Part shown: piece by piece, positions 33,951 to 43,832 of the stretch | How positions within the stretch are numbered: position 1 is the stretch's first letter | How the letters are laid out: every line of letters begins with the position of its first letter | Assembly (NCBI GenBank): GCA_021014325.1 | Contig: CM037461.1 | Span: forward strand, 10,569,501-10,633,500 | Source of the DNA: Plazaster borealis | Lineage: Eukaryota; Echinodermata; Asteroidea; Forcipulatida; Labidiasteridae | Direction: 5' to 3' | DNA: 64,000 nt | Notes under the pieces: model-generated | What the model was told of the DNA's origin: nothing | What the model saw: only the letters and a program-made list of their open reading frames with translations | The model's database searches: none | Translations under genes and position numbers: made by a program

Positions 33951-34737
33951 GGATGGTTGTTGAGTGCTTCAAGTGTCAGGACACCTTCATGTCCAAGGTT
34001 TGTGGCGCCACCTGAGAGTTTCCCATGGTCCCCCCCGCTTTCTGCACTGTAAGAAATGCAGCTACAAGGACAAGAGGCGTGACAACTTCGGAAGACAATA
34101 CAAGCCATGCCACCCTGAGCGTCTGGCAGAGTGTGCCACCATCCAGGCAAAACTAGAGAAAGAACCTTACAGAGGTTCACCTGTTTTGGAGGGGCAGAAG
34201 GATGCCGGTGACATGACCCTACCCATCTCTATTGACCGGTCAGCTCTGGTGGGCCGACTAGCTCGTGACCCATCCAAGCGGTCGTCGGCCCCAGCAACAG
34301 TCAGCAAGCCACCCACAACCCCCAAGGCTCCTACTGGAAACAACTAAGCACCGTGGAGCCCAACGGTCATCAGTCTCTCTCCAACTCCCATATCACCTCT
34401 ACAGGCCCCAAAGTCTCCTTCAATCCGTTTGACTGAGAAACCTCGTGCTCTGTTGGCGCTGATTAGAGGGGAACCCACAACCCAAGACGGTTCTCCTCCT
34501 GAGACATCCTCAGAGTCAGTGTCATCCCAGAGCACAGTTCGGGAGGTAGGCACTGATGGCGGAGAGGAAGCAGTTGACCCTATCGTGCCAGCTAAGCATA
34601 CACAATTTGCTAGAGTGGAAGAGATCGTGTGCAGGAAGACATACCTGGAGGGGAAACTCGTGGATCTCGAGAACACCAACCGCGTGTACTTGAAGCCAGT
34701 GGACCCGTCGCAGTTTTCCCTGGACGCCTGAGGAAAC
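33951..34737 (+). pseudogene. accessory zinc-finger ORF region of gypsy element 2
   Basis: From ATG 33953 the frame encodes VECFKCQDTFMSKV and then stops. The 33964 frame picks up LWRHLRVSH, completing C-x2-C...H-x4-H, and continues with CKKCSYKDKRRDNFGRQ...CHPERL, where the first zinc-binding His of finger 2 is replaced by Gln. This matches element 1 block for block (RRDN, CHPE). A Pro/Ser/Thr-rich linker and a second ORF (34429-34731) follow, ending VEEIVCRKTY...PSQFS, similar to element 1's LEKIASVKKI...PREFS. The shared order points to a real, inherited accessory protein. Confidence 0.6.
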
Positions 34738-35444
34738 CAGCCAGCAAGATTAATTTATTACTTTAACCATCTTCTGTCTTGCCATAATGACATTGAATCA
34801 GTGCAGTATTCCCTTAAAATGTATATTTGATTGTTGTTAAATTCAAAGATATTACAGTGTTGAGGCCGCTAACTTTTGTAAGACTCAAGAGTTTTGTACT
34901 TTTATATTTTTGTATTTCTAGAGTTTTGGAAAGGATTTGTTGAGGGTGTATTTTGTTGTGTTTCTATAAAGAGAAAACCTAAGGCACTTATTTGTTGTAT
35001 AAATATGTGATTGATGTACCTCCTATGAATCAGGTTGATTTGATCATTGTGCAGATAATTATAGGTGAGCTAATTCCCGGTACGATTAAGTTGTGAAATT
35101 TCCATTGTGTAAACCAGACAGCAACCTCATTGGAGGTGAGGGTTACTGTTTATGTTGTATGACTTTTGTATGTACATTAGGATGGGTTTTGTACGGAAGT
35201 TAGGTAAACCTCACCACAGTGAGGATGACTCTTTTTGTTTAAATTATAGAACAGTAGTTGTGAGGTTGTAGTAAGCCTCACCTGATTTTCTGGTTAAAAA
35301 GAGTAGGTGTGAGGTGTGGTAAACCTCACATGTTTTCCATTGTATAAAAGGTTTTTATTGTTAGTTTTATATAATTATTCCTGTTCCTGAGGCTTGTTGG
35401 TTAAGCTGTTTGGACCGGGACGGTCCAAGCTTAGCTGGGGCCTT
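34738..35444 (+). other. untranslated 3' region of gypsy element 2 with repeated hairpins
   Basis: About 0.7 kb between the accessory ORF and the LTR. Four inverted repeats based on GTGAGGT/ACCTCAC lie at about 35123-35137, 35203-35225, 35256-35284 and 35308-35330. The last is TGTGAGGT...ACCTCACA. They may be an RNA structure used for export, packaging or translation; that is inference. Confidence 0.5.
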
Positions 35445-36261
35445 TGTGACGGAACAGGGGGGTAAGTCTTATGTAGCTGGTGGACTGTTGCAAGTCTCCT
35501 GCGTCGTTTGGGGCTGTAGCGCTATGCGCCTTTCTGTGCGCGTGGGGTCCGCGCGTGGTGTATTTAAGCAGGCAGCGCTGGCAGGCTCGCTCTTCTTACC
35601 TCGGTGCTCTTGCCTTGATTGTCGTACTGTATAATAGGGTCTTGTAGAAGGGGACATCGCAGATTGAGGTTTGTGTGTGAACTGCCGAGACAGAGCGAGG
35701 TGAATAACAACTTATTTACGGGAACTTTTGGAACGGGTGTAGCGTGTGTTGTGGATCCTTACGTTGGGGACCGCTGAGGTGTACTGATGTCGTGTGAGGG
35801 TGAAAACTGTTGGGATCTCTGGTAGTGAGATTAACGGCCGAGTGTAGCCCGGGGAACGACTGGTATGCTTGCGGATTATGTAAGGTTCACTGATTATCGC
35901 TCAAAGGTTCTTGGGGGGATTTCCCTCCGGTTTAGCTCTTGGGTTTAAGAAGCAGTGCAGAGGTTTCATTACTTGGTGGTGAGGTATAGCCTAGTATTTG
36001 TGCAGAGTTGTGCAACGGTGTATTTATTGAGGTGAATGAGGTTTAGTGCATTCATTTATTGCATTTTCTAGGGGCCTGATATTCTTAGAAGGCGAGGTTA
36101 TTGTGTTGTGATTATGAACCTGTGAGTTACCGATTGATTATTGTACTTGAAATAAACCATTTAATTGTGCCTTGGAAACTATGAATCCTCGTGAGGTTAT
36201 TTGAGGTTTCCTAATTGCTCTTTTATAACTTGAGGTTAATCTGTCTCTAGGTGGTGGTACA
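35445..36261 (+). repeat. probable LTR of gypsy element 2
   Basis: Starts TGTGACGG and a candidate end is GGTGGTGGTACA, giving TG...CA ends and about 817 bp. A TATA-like TATTTAAG lies at 35561-35568 and an AATAAA at 36151-36156, in proper order for U3-R-U5. There is no second copy in the window, so both boundaries are inferred. Confidence 0.5.
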
Positions 36262-37356
36262 TCTCCACCAAACGAACCGCCCACAGGCTTTTAGTCCCCC
36301 CCCCCTTGTGTTTGGGTAGCCACTCATATTTTGGGGTTGGATAATTAATCCGGGTTGGTGTCCCAGTCGGATAAGACCAGACTCTTAGACCCCACCCCCG
36401 GTTCCGCCACACTATAATGTTCCACTCCACAATCTGAATACTAGGGCAAGCCGTAGGGATACTATAGGGATTAACAAACCTGAAGGAGTTAAGCAAAGTT
36501 TGAAATGGTGACCCTGGCATTTATTGGTGTTATCCTTGTAGGGTTATCTTCAGTCTGTTTAAGAAGAAAAAAATAAAACACCAAATATATACTTTAACAA
36601 GTCAAATTTTTATGTGCTAAAACATTCAACAATTTGATAATTTTACAGTCAAAAAATTGTACTTCATTTGAAAAAAAAATACAAACACAACATTATTAAG
36701 CACTGTATACTCAGTACTTTCCCAAATCTCTCGGGTGGGATTCAATCCCACCAACTTTGGATTTGTAGTGCAGATGTCATACCACTAGAACACCGAGCTA
36801 GACCAATGCAAAAATTTACATCCATTAAACAACAAAAAATATAAACAAGATTAGCTATAGAAATCTGTGGCCTCCCAATTTGCTACATGACAGAATTAAT
36901 ATAATGGAAGCTTCTTTGTATGAATAGTTGGCAGAAAAATAAGTGGTCAAATCTGAGATTGTGATTGGAAGAGGAAGTTACTTGTGCGGGACTTGTACAC
37001 TAAATGCTATCTCCAACTTGACTTTATGCAAGTTGTATGCGGATAAAAACATCATTTAAACCAGGCAACTTTGTCAATCCACAGACTGCAGTCATAATGT
37101 ATTGTATAAAGAACATAATGCAGAATATCTATTGAACCCATAAACTCACACTATGGGTATAATCCCTCGGGCGCTTCAGTCACATCATTTCCGGAAGGTC
37201 CTCCCCATCTGAAGAATCTGAACTCTAATATGGAGGAGGGGAGACGTAATTAGACTCTTGCAGAATAGTGCACATGCAATGCAAAATATGCACACTTAGC
37301 CTATGCTACATATAACAAAATATGAAAAAAACCTTTAAAAAACCCCATTATTATCA
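36262..37356. other. non-coding stretch
   Basis: No ORF with family motifs. Contains a C-rich run near 36300 and the tRNA-like remnant at 36730-36803. On the minus strand near 37190-37225 a short frame reads SSDSSDGEDLPEMM then stop, which might be a last exon, but it stands alone. Confidence 0.45.
36730..36803 (-). ncRNA. tRNA-like / Pol III promoter remnant
   Basis: The minus strand has an A-box-like TCTAGTGGTATGAC and, about 30 nt on, a T-arm-like stem-loop GGTGGGATTGAATCCCACC with a B-box-like core. Parts of an acceptor stem pair (GCTCGG/CCGAG). The anticodon arm does not fold well, so this is more likely a tRNA-derived SINE head or tRNA pseudogene than a working tRNA. Confidence 0.3.
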
Positions 37357-38632
37357 GCAGAATGTACCAACCAGCATATCGTCGCTGGTCCCACGAACTG
37401 ACCTATCTCACTTTTTGGCGAAAATTAGTTTTTTATATATTTGGATTACAAAAGTGAAGTCTTAATTTTTTTTCAAAATTTTGGGACGAAACCTTATCTC
37501 AAATTGTTGTTTACAGTAGTAAACAAAAGCGACGCATTGTCAATAATGATAATTTGGGGCTCACAAAGTGACGTATCACGATAGGTCACTTCGTGGGATC
37601 AGACTGCCCTGTTACGCGCAGTTCACGAAGTGACTTACATGAATATTTACATAATATTCTTTTTCAAGAGCCGTATTTTTTTTTTTTTTTTAAGATCATT
37701 TTTTATAAATATATTGTTAAAATTACGTATCATGAGTTGTGCTGCTGCAAATAAAACCTTGTAACCTGTATTTTTGTGAATGAATCAAACAAAATCATAT
37801 AAAATACTATTTCTATGGAGGACGCGGGTCTGGTATTTGAACGTAATGCACACTAACATTGTGTATGTGTGGAATGGGAGCTGTCCAAGTTAACAATGAC
37901 ATGGCGGGTTATCATGTGAGTATATTTTCGATCAAAATATAACTTAAACTGTGTTAACGTTACGTTAACGTTTCGTTATTTAACCTAATTCTGATAAATA
38001 CTATAAAATCGGATGGCTTATTTGACAAATCAACGCTTAGATTTGGTCGGGCCATGTGTATGGGATGGCGGCGGGTGGTGGATATTGAAAGAGAGTTTAA
38101 ACTTTACTGGCCTTGTCCGACCTTGACCTTGGCTTGGCCTAGTAATAGTGTTTAGTCTTGTTAGTGTACTGTAATTTTATTCATGCTATCGTGTGACAAA
38201 CGCCTGTAGATAGTATAACAATATTACCGATGTCAATTGTACTTTGTAGCCTCGGTCATGAAGTTACTGATGATGTCGTTTTGGCAGAAATTTGTCAAGA
38301 TGGCTCATAATGCAGGCTAAATGATAAATATTAAATTTTTTAAACTCACTACAAACAACTTAACTTAGGAATGTTCCATGTTGTTGATACAAAAATTGAT
38401 ATAGTCTATGATTGTTAAGGCTATTTACTGGTTAATTTTCACAATTCATGGGATTATCCGGCTGGGAAGTGAAAGTAATTTTCCATTGAATTACTGCAGC
38501 ACAAACAGTCTGGAAAGTGTTAAACAGTCATCCTGCAATGTGAAATTATAAAATAACTTAATGTTTTTTAGGACTAAGACATAAAGAGTGACAAGCCTAC
38601 TTGTTAACTTTTTAAAGTTTGTTTTTACCACA

Positions 38633-38818
38633 GCCTTGGACTCAACCCGGCTGAGCTAGCAATGGATGTTTTAGTGAGGTGGGCTGATGGGAGTCGAAAT
38701 GTTGTGCTATCTGAACACCTGAAATTTCATCCCCCATTGAAACTTTACCAGACAGTTAAGATGAGGTGGGGGAGAGCATGGTGGAAGGGAACAGTGATAA
38801 ACATGGAGGACACTGGAG
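38633..38818 (+). CDS. exon 1 of GQNKN-type gene
   Basis: It lies between an acceptor (TTTTTACCACAG ending at 38632) and a donor (GGAG|GTAAGC). The frame reads NPAELAMDVLVRWADGSRNVV...VKMRWGRAWWKGTVI, a small basic/aromatic module that looks like a chromo- or Tudor-like barrel. The ATG at 38662 may be the start, though the frame is open upstream. It joins in phase to exon 2 (split Glu codon). Confidence 0.55.
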
Positions 38819-38948
38819 GTAAGCTCTTGTCAGTGTCTGTTTACATTTTGCATTATTTCAGAGTTCTTCCTGCTACAGTATTTTTGAAAGCACAAACTAC
38901 ATGTAATTTGTTTCATTAATCAGACTGTTGTTTTCTTGCATTTTACAG

Positions 38949-39014
38949 AAACTGAGGACAGTGATAGTGAAGACGACATGCCTCTTAGCGCATTACTAGA
39001 CCATGCAGCAGAGA
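38949..39014 (+). CDS. exon 2 of GQNKN-type gene, acidic
   Basis: A 66-nt exon between TTTTACAG and A|GTGAGT. With exon 1 it encodes ETEDSDSEDDMPLSALLDH. The splice to the large exon does not keep phase with the nearest acceptor (39146), so either another acceptor is used or an indel has occurred. Confidence 0.5.
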
Positions 39015-39146
39015 GTGAGTTTTACTCTTATACCTAATCATCTTTTATTCGAACAATGGTTCTTTATTTTCAGGTGTAATGTAAAATGTAGGATTAAGTT
39101 GTTTTCTTTCTCCACATTAAATCATTATTGCATTATTCTGTTTCAG

Positions 39147-40709
39147 TCTATGAGGGTGACAATCCCCCCTGACCTCGAAGAAGCGCTATTTCCACAACAG
39201 GGTGTGGTCCAGAAGTGCTCAGATTTTACTTGTCAGGAGGACATCTTTGCAGCTTGCAGTAATTGTGACTGTCTGTTATGCTTTGAACATTTTTTAAGGT
39301 CCAGCAATACTTGTGAGTCTCACAATACATTTTCTGCACTACTTAATTTAAGCAATGTGTCAACTCCAGTTGTTAATATCGAACATAACTTAAAGTCAGC
39401 TTCATCCAGTGCAAATATCACAGTTCCTCTGCAACCAGAGAACTTTATTGTGGAAGGAGAACCACAGATAGAGATGGATTTTGAACGGGATTCCCCTGAA
39501 ATCCAATCAAAACAAGCCAAGAATAAAACCGTAAAAGAAAAACGAAACAGTGGAGATGCCTACCATTCGGAAAAGTCAGACAGGTTAAAGGCGGCACGAA
39601 AAACTCAAATGATACCAACATGTAACGGCTTATATTGCAAGGCCAGAAAACTTGAGTGTGATGAGTTCAGTAAAGAACAAAGAGAATCAATAAGAAATGC
39701 TTTCTATTCAGTTGGTAGCCTGCAAGGACAGAGAGAGTGGGTGGCACGTCACATTGTTTCAGAGCCATGTAAAGGTAGTTCACGCAAGAAGAGGAACACT
39801 CATTTTTTCCTACCTAAAGATGAAGGCATAATGTCATCTCCCTTTCGGGTTTGTAAAAAAATGTTTCTCAGTACAGTAGGAATATCAGATCGTCAGGTAC
39901 GTACTGTCGTAAAAAAACTTGGACCGTGTAACACACTTGCACAAGAGCAAAGGGGAGGGAGGCAAACAAAAGAGAAAGATAAACATCTTAGAGAAGAGGT
40001 CAAGGCTCACATCAACAGGTTTCCTAGAGCTGAATCACATTACTGCCGCTCTAGCACATCTTTCCAATACTTGGCTTCTGATCTCAATGTGAACAAAATG
40101 TACGATCTGTACATTGCAGAAAACCCAAACCTAAAAGCTTCTAGAACGTTGTATGCAAGGGTGTTGAATGACATGAAATTAAAGTTCCACAAGCCCAAAA
40201 AGGATCAGTGTGGAATTTGCGAGACGTATCACAAAGGGGATGATAAAGAAAAAGAAAGAATCAGTGTGCAATACATGAGTCACAGGAATGAAAAAAACAA
40301 AGTACGAGAAATAAAAGCGGACAAGAAAAAACTAGCACTCATGAATCCCAAATCGTACCAGGCCTCAGTATTTGACCTCCAGCAAGTCATATACTTGCCA
40401 CGATCGGAGAGAGGGACGCTGTTCTACAAACGTAGGCTTTCATGTTACGATTTCACTATCTACGAATTAGGTAGCAAGGATGGATTCTGCTTCCTCCACC
40501 ATGAGGGCATCGCGAAGCGCGGTGCGAACGAAATAGCGTCCAATTTATACACGTATTTGCAAACACTGGACAACCAAGGAAAGGATACCGTTGATCTTTT
40601 TAGCGACGGCTGCGTGGGACAAAACAAGAACTCAATTTTACCGGCCATGCTGACCTACTTTGTATCCCAATCTAAAACAGTGAAAGAGGTAACTTTGTTT
40701 TTTTTTTGA
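39147..40709 (+). CDS. large exon of GQNKN-type transposase-like protein
   Basis: Starts in frame at SMRVTIPPDLEEALFP after TTTCAG. A Cys/His cluster follows (CSDFTCQEDIFAACSNCDC...CFEHF), then a basic segment with CNGLYCKARKLEC. The core has HFFLPKDEG, DRQVRTVVKKLG, FHKPKKDQCGICETYHKG, SYQASVFDLQQVIYLP, FYKRRLSCYDFTIYELG and DLFSDGCVGQNKNS. The Asp in FDLQ and in FSDGCVGQNKN fit first and second acidic residues of an RNase H-type DDE fold, as in the widespread DUF7869-like proteins. The frame ends at a run of ten Ts (40698-40707); the next part continues in a shifted frame. Confidence 0.7.
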   Translation, partial: SMRVTIPPDLEEALFPQQGVVQKCSDFTCQEDIFAACSNCDCLLCFEHFLRSSNTCESHNTFSALLNLSNVSTPVVNIEHNLKSASSSANITVPLQPENFIVEGEPQIEMDFERDSPEIQSKQAKNKTVKEKRNSGDAYHSEKSDRLKAARKTQMIPTCNGLYCKARKLECDEFSKEQRESIRNAFYSVGSLQGQREWVARHIVSEPCKGSSRKKRNTHFFLPKDEGIMSSPFRVCKKMFLSTVGISDRQVRTVVKKLGPCNTLAQEQRGGRQTKEKDKHLREEVKAHINRFPRAESHYCRSSTSFQYLASDLNVNKMYDLYIAENPNLKASRTLYARVLNDMKLKFHKPKKDQCGICETYHKGDDKEKERISVQYMSHRNEKNKVREIKADKKKLALMNPKSYQASVFDLQQVIYLPRSERGTLFYKRRLSCYDFTIYELGSKDGFCFLHHEGIAKRGANEIASNLYTYLQTLDNQGKDTVDLFSDGCVGQNKNSILPAMLTYFVSQSKTVKEVTLFFF

Positions 40710-41229
40710 GACCAACCATGGTCAAAGTGAAGGGGATTCCGTTCATAGTACAATCGAGCGCCAAGTGTCCAGCGCGGGGGATGTATTTCTCCCTTCCCAA
40801 CTCTCTATCCTCATCAGAACATCTAGGAAACACCCTACTAACTATCATGTAACAGAAGTGCAAACAGGGGACATCCATGACTGGAAAGAATTCGGGCAGT
40901 CCTTGCATATTCTAAAGGTACGTTCAACAGTCGAAGGTAATCCAGTAGACTGGAAAAGGGTAATGCAAGTTAAGGTCACAAAATGCAAACCTCTTAAAAT
41001 CATGGTAAAACTCTCGCACCTCCAAGAAACGTTTGACACTATTGACATCGAGGGTAGCTCAAGGCTCACAGCAATTGGCCAACTGAATTACCCTCCACCT
41101 GCCTATCCTAGAAGCCCTCCTAAACTTGCAGAGAGCAAGTACAACGACTTGATGAGTCTGTGTCAAGGCCCAACTCCGGTGATTAGTCATCCCGATCACG
41201 TTGCATTCTACAGAGACCTTCCGCATTGA
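40708..41229 (+). CDS. C-terminal part of GQNKN-type protein
   Basis: Reads ETNHGQSEGDSVHSTIER directly after the T10 run, the typical continuation that supplies the last conserved H/D/E cluster of the family, then a region ending YPRSPPKLAESKYNDL...HPDHVAFYRDLPH and a stop at 41229. One T fewer in the run would restore continuity, so the break is either a homopolymer sequencing error or a recent mutation. The 3' UTR follows, with duplicated poly(A) signals. Confidence 0.65.
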   Translation, partial: ETNHGQSEGDSVHSTIERQVSSAGDVFLPSQLSILIRTSRKHPTNYHVTEVQTGDIHDWKEFGQSLHILKVRSTVEGNPVDWKRVMQVKVTKCKPLKIMVKLSHLQETFDTIDIEGSSRLTAIGQLNYPPPAYPRSPPKLAESKYNDLMSLCQGPTPVISHPDHVAFYRDLPH

Positions 41230-41261
41230 TCAGGTTTTCCTAATCAATCTTTCTGAGGATC

Positions 41262-41853
41262 TTTGTGGGTTTAAATGGTGCTTTATTGTCCAAAATAATG
41301 TTTACAAGAAATATGTGTACTAGAGTAGATCATTGTGAAAGCGGATGAAACCAAAGTGTTTTGTTAATTTTAAAATGAATATTTACAATGGATGAATTTT
41401 GTAATTACTTGTACATTGAATTAAATGAATTTTTATAATGAATTAATTGTTAAATTAATTGTATGAATAAAAGTTATTGTTAACTTAAAACAGACATAGA
41501 TGGCTTTTCATTTTATTACATTACGTACTGACAGCAATGAAGGACTAAATCGCAGTATTTGTGGGTTTAAATGGTGCTTAATTGTCCAAAATAATGTTTA
41601 CAAGAAATATGTATACCAGAGTAGATCATTGTGAAAGCGGGATGAAACCAAAGTGTTTTGTTAATTTTAAAGTGAATATTTACAATGGAAGAATTTTGGA
41701 ATTACTTGTACATTGAATTAAATGAATTTTTATAATGAATGAATTGTTAAATTAATTGTATGAATAAAAGTTATTGTTAACTTAAAACAGACATAGATGG
41801 CTTTTCATTCGATTACATTATGTACTGACAGCAATGAAGGACTAAATCGCAGT
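41262..41853 (+). repeat. 296-bp tandem duplication in the 3' UTR, with two poly(A) signals
   Basis: Copies 41262-41557 and 41558-41853 are nearly identical. Each contains TATGAATAAAAG; AATAAA is at 41466-41471 and 41763-41768. The duplication gives the gene two poly(A) signals about 300 bp apart. Confidence 0.85.
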
Positions 41854-42442
41854 GAATTACAAAATTACCCCTGTGAAAGTTCCTATTATGACATTTTCCA
41901 TGGAAGTTTCCAACCGACGTTCCCCATGATGAAAAATAAACAGGCAACAAATAAACTTCCGTCTAATAAGGTGGTCTTTTCTAAATGCCCATTTCCGATT
42001 ATAACACACATTGACCCCGATCCGACCCCGATAGTATTTTCAAAATCGACGCGTACAAACGCATTGAGTGTCATAGACAGAGTGTATTGCGCGTGCGCAC
42101 AACAGATACGTCGCCGGGCACAGAGCGCAGAAATGGAACTTCTGGTCCCACGAAGTGACCTATCGCGATACGCTGCTCGCTGCGCGTAAGAAAACTGAAA
42201 GTTATAATTTCACGAAGTGACGGATAACTTTACCACTTTATATTTACCTTAATATTTGACATTTTTGCATTTAAACCATACAGTGTGAATCTATAGCTAT
42301 TAATCTTCCCACTGTAGTATTATCAATCCAAAAGAAGTAATATTTCCTTGGGAAATGACCAATCCAAAAATAGCTTAACTTTAAACCCGTTTTTCTCGAA
42401 ACGACAAAAAATGAGATAGGTCAGTTCGTGGGACCAGCGACG

Positions 42443-42785
42443 AGAAGATAATATGTCCATGAAACGGGGGTTGGCTACAATAAGAAACTCCGTTTTCGAC
42501 TCATTGAGCTGAAGCATGTTATTTGCCATCCACTCCTTGACGCTTAATATACAGTTTGAAAGAGAAGACAATGCACCATCCACTTTACATTGGTTACGAG
42601 GGTCAAACGAAATGTACAATTGCGTGTCATCTGCATAAAAGTGATACATTATATTGTCATAACTCTTGATTATTATAGCTACTGGATGAGTGTACAAACA
42701 AAATGATTGGGGGCCAATTACAGATCCCTGTGGCAGACCAAAGTTTAATATTTCTGGATCAGATAGAACACCACCAACCTACCTT
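42443..42785 (-). pseudogene. LINE reverse transcriptase fragment
   Basis: Minus frame with GLPQGSVIGP, the catalytic FYADDTQLYIS box, and KEWMANNMLQLNESKTEFLI, the finger/palm/thumb order of a non-LTR RT of the CR1/Jockey/RTE-like group. It is cut at its 3' side by the right TIR of the neighbouring transposon and at its 5' side near 42785. Too short to classify further. Confidence 0.75.
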
Positions 42786-43079
42786 AATATCCTAGTATTG
42801 AATAATTTACAAAGTTGAGGTACAAGAAGCTTGAAGTAGAGAGATGATGAGGTGTTTGAAGTCATGATGAAGACTGCAAGCCAAGTGTTCTCATCACAGC
42901 ACTGGTGCATCTCTTGTGAGGAAACTGCTGCAGAATGTACCAACCAGCATATCAAGGGGATTCGGATAGGACCCGTCACTTTGAATGTAGGTACATCCTT
43001 GACCGCTCCAAATATACTATGCCGAAGTAGGCGGGACTTGTAGGCGTCTGGTGCCAGGAGTGATGCTGAAGAAAAAAAT

Positions 43080-43826
43080 TAAAATTATGCCTAAATGAAA
43101 ATGTTTTGATGATCAGCATGCTAGACCTATCTTTAGAAATCTTTTAAAAATATGTGTAGTGTAAAAACTTCCAGCATTAGGGCTTACTTGTCTAGGTACA
43201 CCACCAAGAGTTTGCACTGGCTGGGGCTAAATTTCGCAGTGTATCCACCTTTGCAAACTTCGTGATGGCTAGAAAACATTAAACAAAATTCATTCCTAAC
43301 AGATTCTAAGTATGACAATGAATGGTTTCAGTTGAATAGGCTACAAGTAAAACAATAGAAACATTCCATAACTCCTTATTGCGAGGATGTATGAACATGA
43401 CACTCATACTAAATTTTGCCACTGACATACATATTTGTATACAAGAATAACACTATGAACATGACATCCTTTCTAGTTGATTGATGAAAACAATGAAACC
43501 TCGAGCAGCCATAGCTTCAAAGTATTAACCTGAAACTTACATCATTGCCATTGACCGTATGAATATTTACATCAAAAGAAAGCCCCCCTGTCACTCCCAC
43601 ATCAAACGAAGTATGCTATGGTCAAGTGCATATAAGTTTGTTAATTTTCCCAACCCAAACATCACTTGATCAGATGATTGGTTTTTCTATTTTTAGACAA
43701 TGTTTTTCTGTTGGGTGATCCGCAGCTCTCCATAGCAGCTTGCCATAGCAGCTTATTTCACTGTTCTAGTTTTGCTGAGCATAAAACCTTTTAGTACATG
43801 TAACTAGTTTAAGAACATACCTCAGA
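43080..43826. other. non-coding stretch
   Basis: No coding motif or terminal repeat recognised between the LINE remnant region and the MITE at 43833. Confidence 0.5.
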
Positions 43827-43832
43827 AAGTTA

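Larger units (their letters stand above)
30716..36261 (+). mobile_element. 5'-truncated Ty3/gypsy element 2
   Basis: It starts abruptly in the pol region just before RT (frame [10 protein letters not shown]), at the right end of the CXC element, and keeps RT, RNase H, integrase, the accessory zinc-finger ORF region and one LTR. No gag, protease, PBS or 5' LTR is present in the window. It is a related lineage to element 1: RT, IN and accessory parts align throughout. Several nonsense and frameshift changes, plus a lost catalytic Glu in integrase, mark it as dead. Confidence 0.85.
37380..42442 (+). mobile_element. TIR-bounded element carrying a GQNKN-type (DUF7869-like) gene
   Basis: Inverted ends CGTCGCTGGTCCCACGAACT... 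(37380-37418) and their complement (42405-42442) match over about 31 bp plus an AT-rich extension. Four subterminal copies of a CACGAAGTGAC motif lie at 37581-37600, 37623-37636, 42143-42160 and 42210-42221, arranged symmetrically; such repeats are typical transposase-binding sites. The gene at 38633-41229 is inside. No clear target duplication is adjacent, but a 24-bp direct repeat lies at 37357-37380 and 42930-42953. Confidence 0.72.

Noticed and set aside
36730..36803. Functional tRNA gene
   Set aside because: The anticodon arm and two acceptor pairs do not form; kept only as a tRNA-like remnant.
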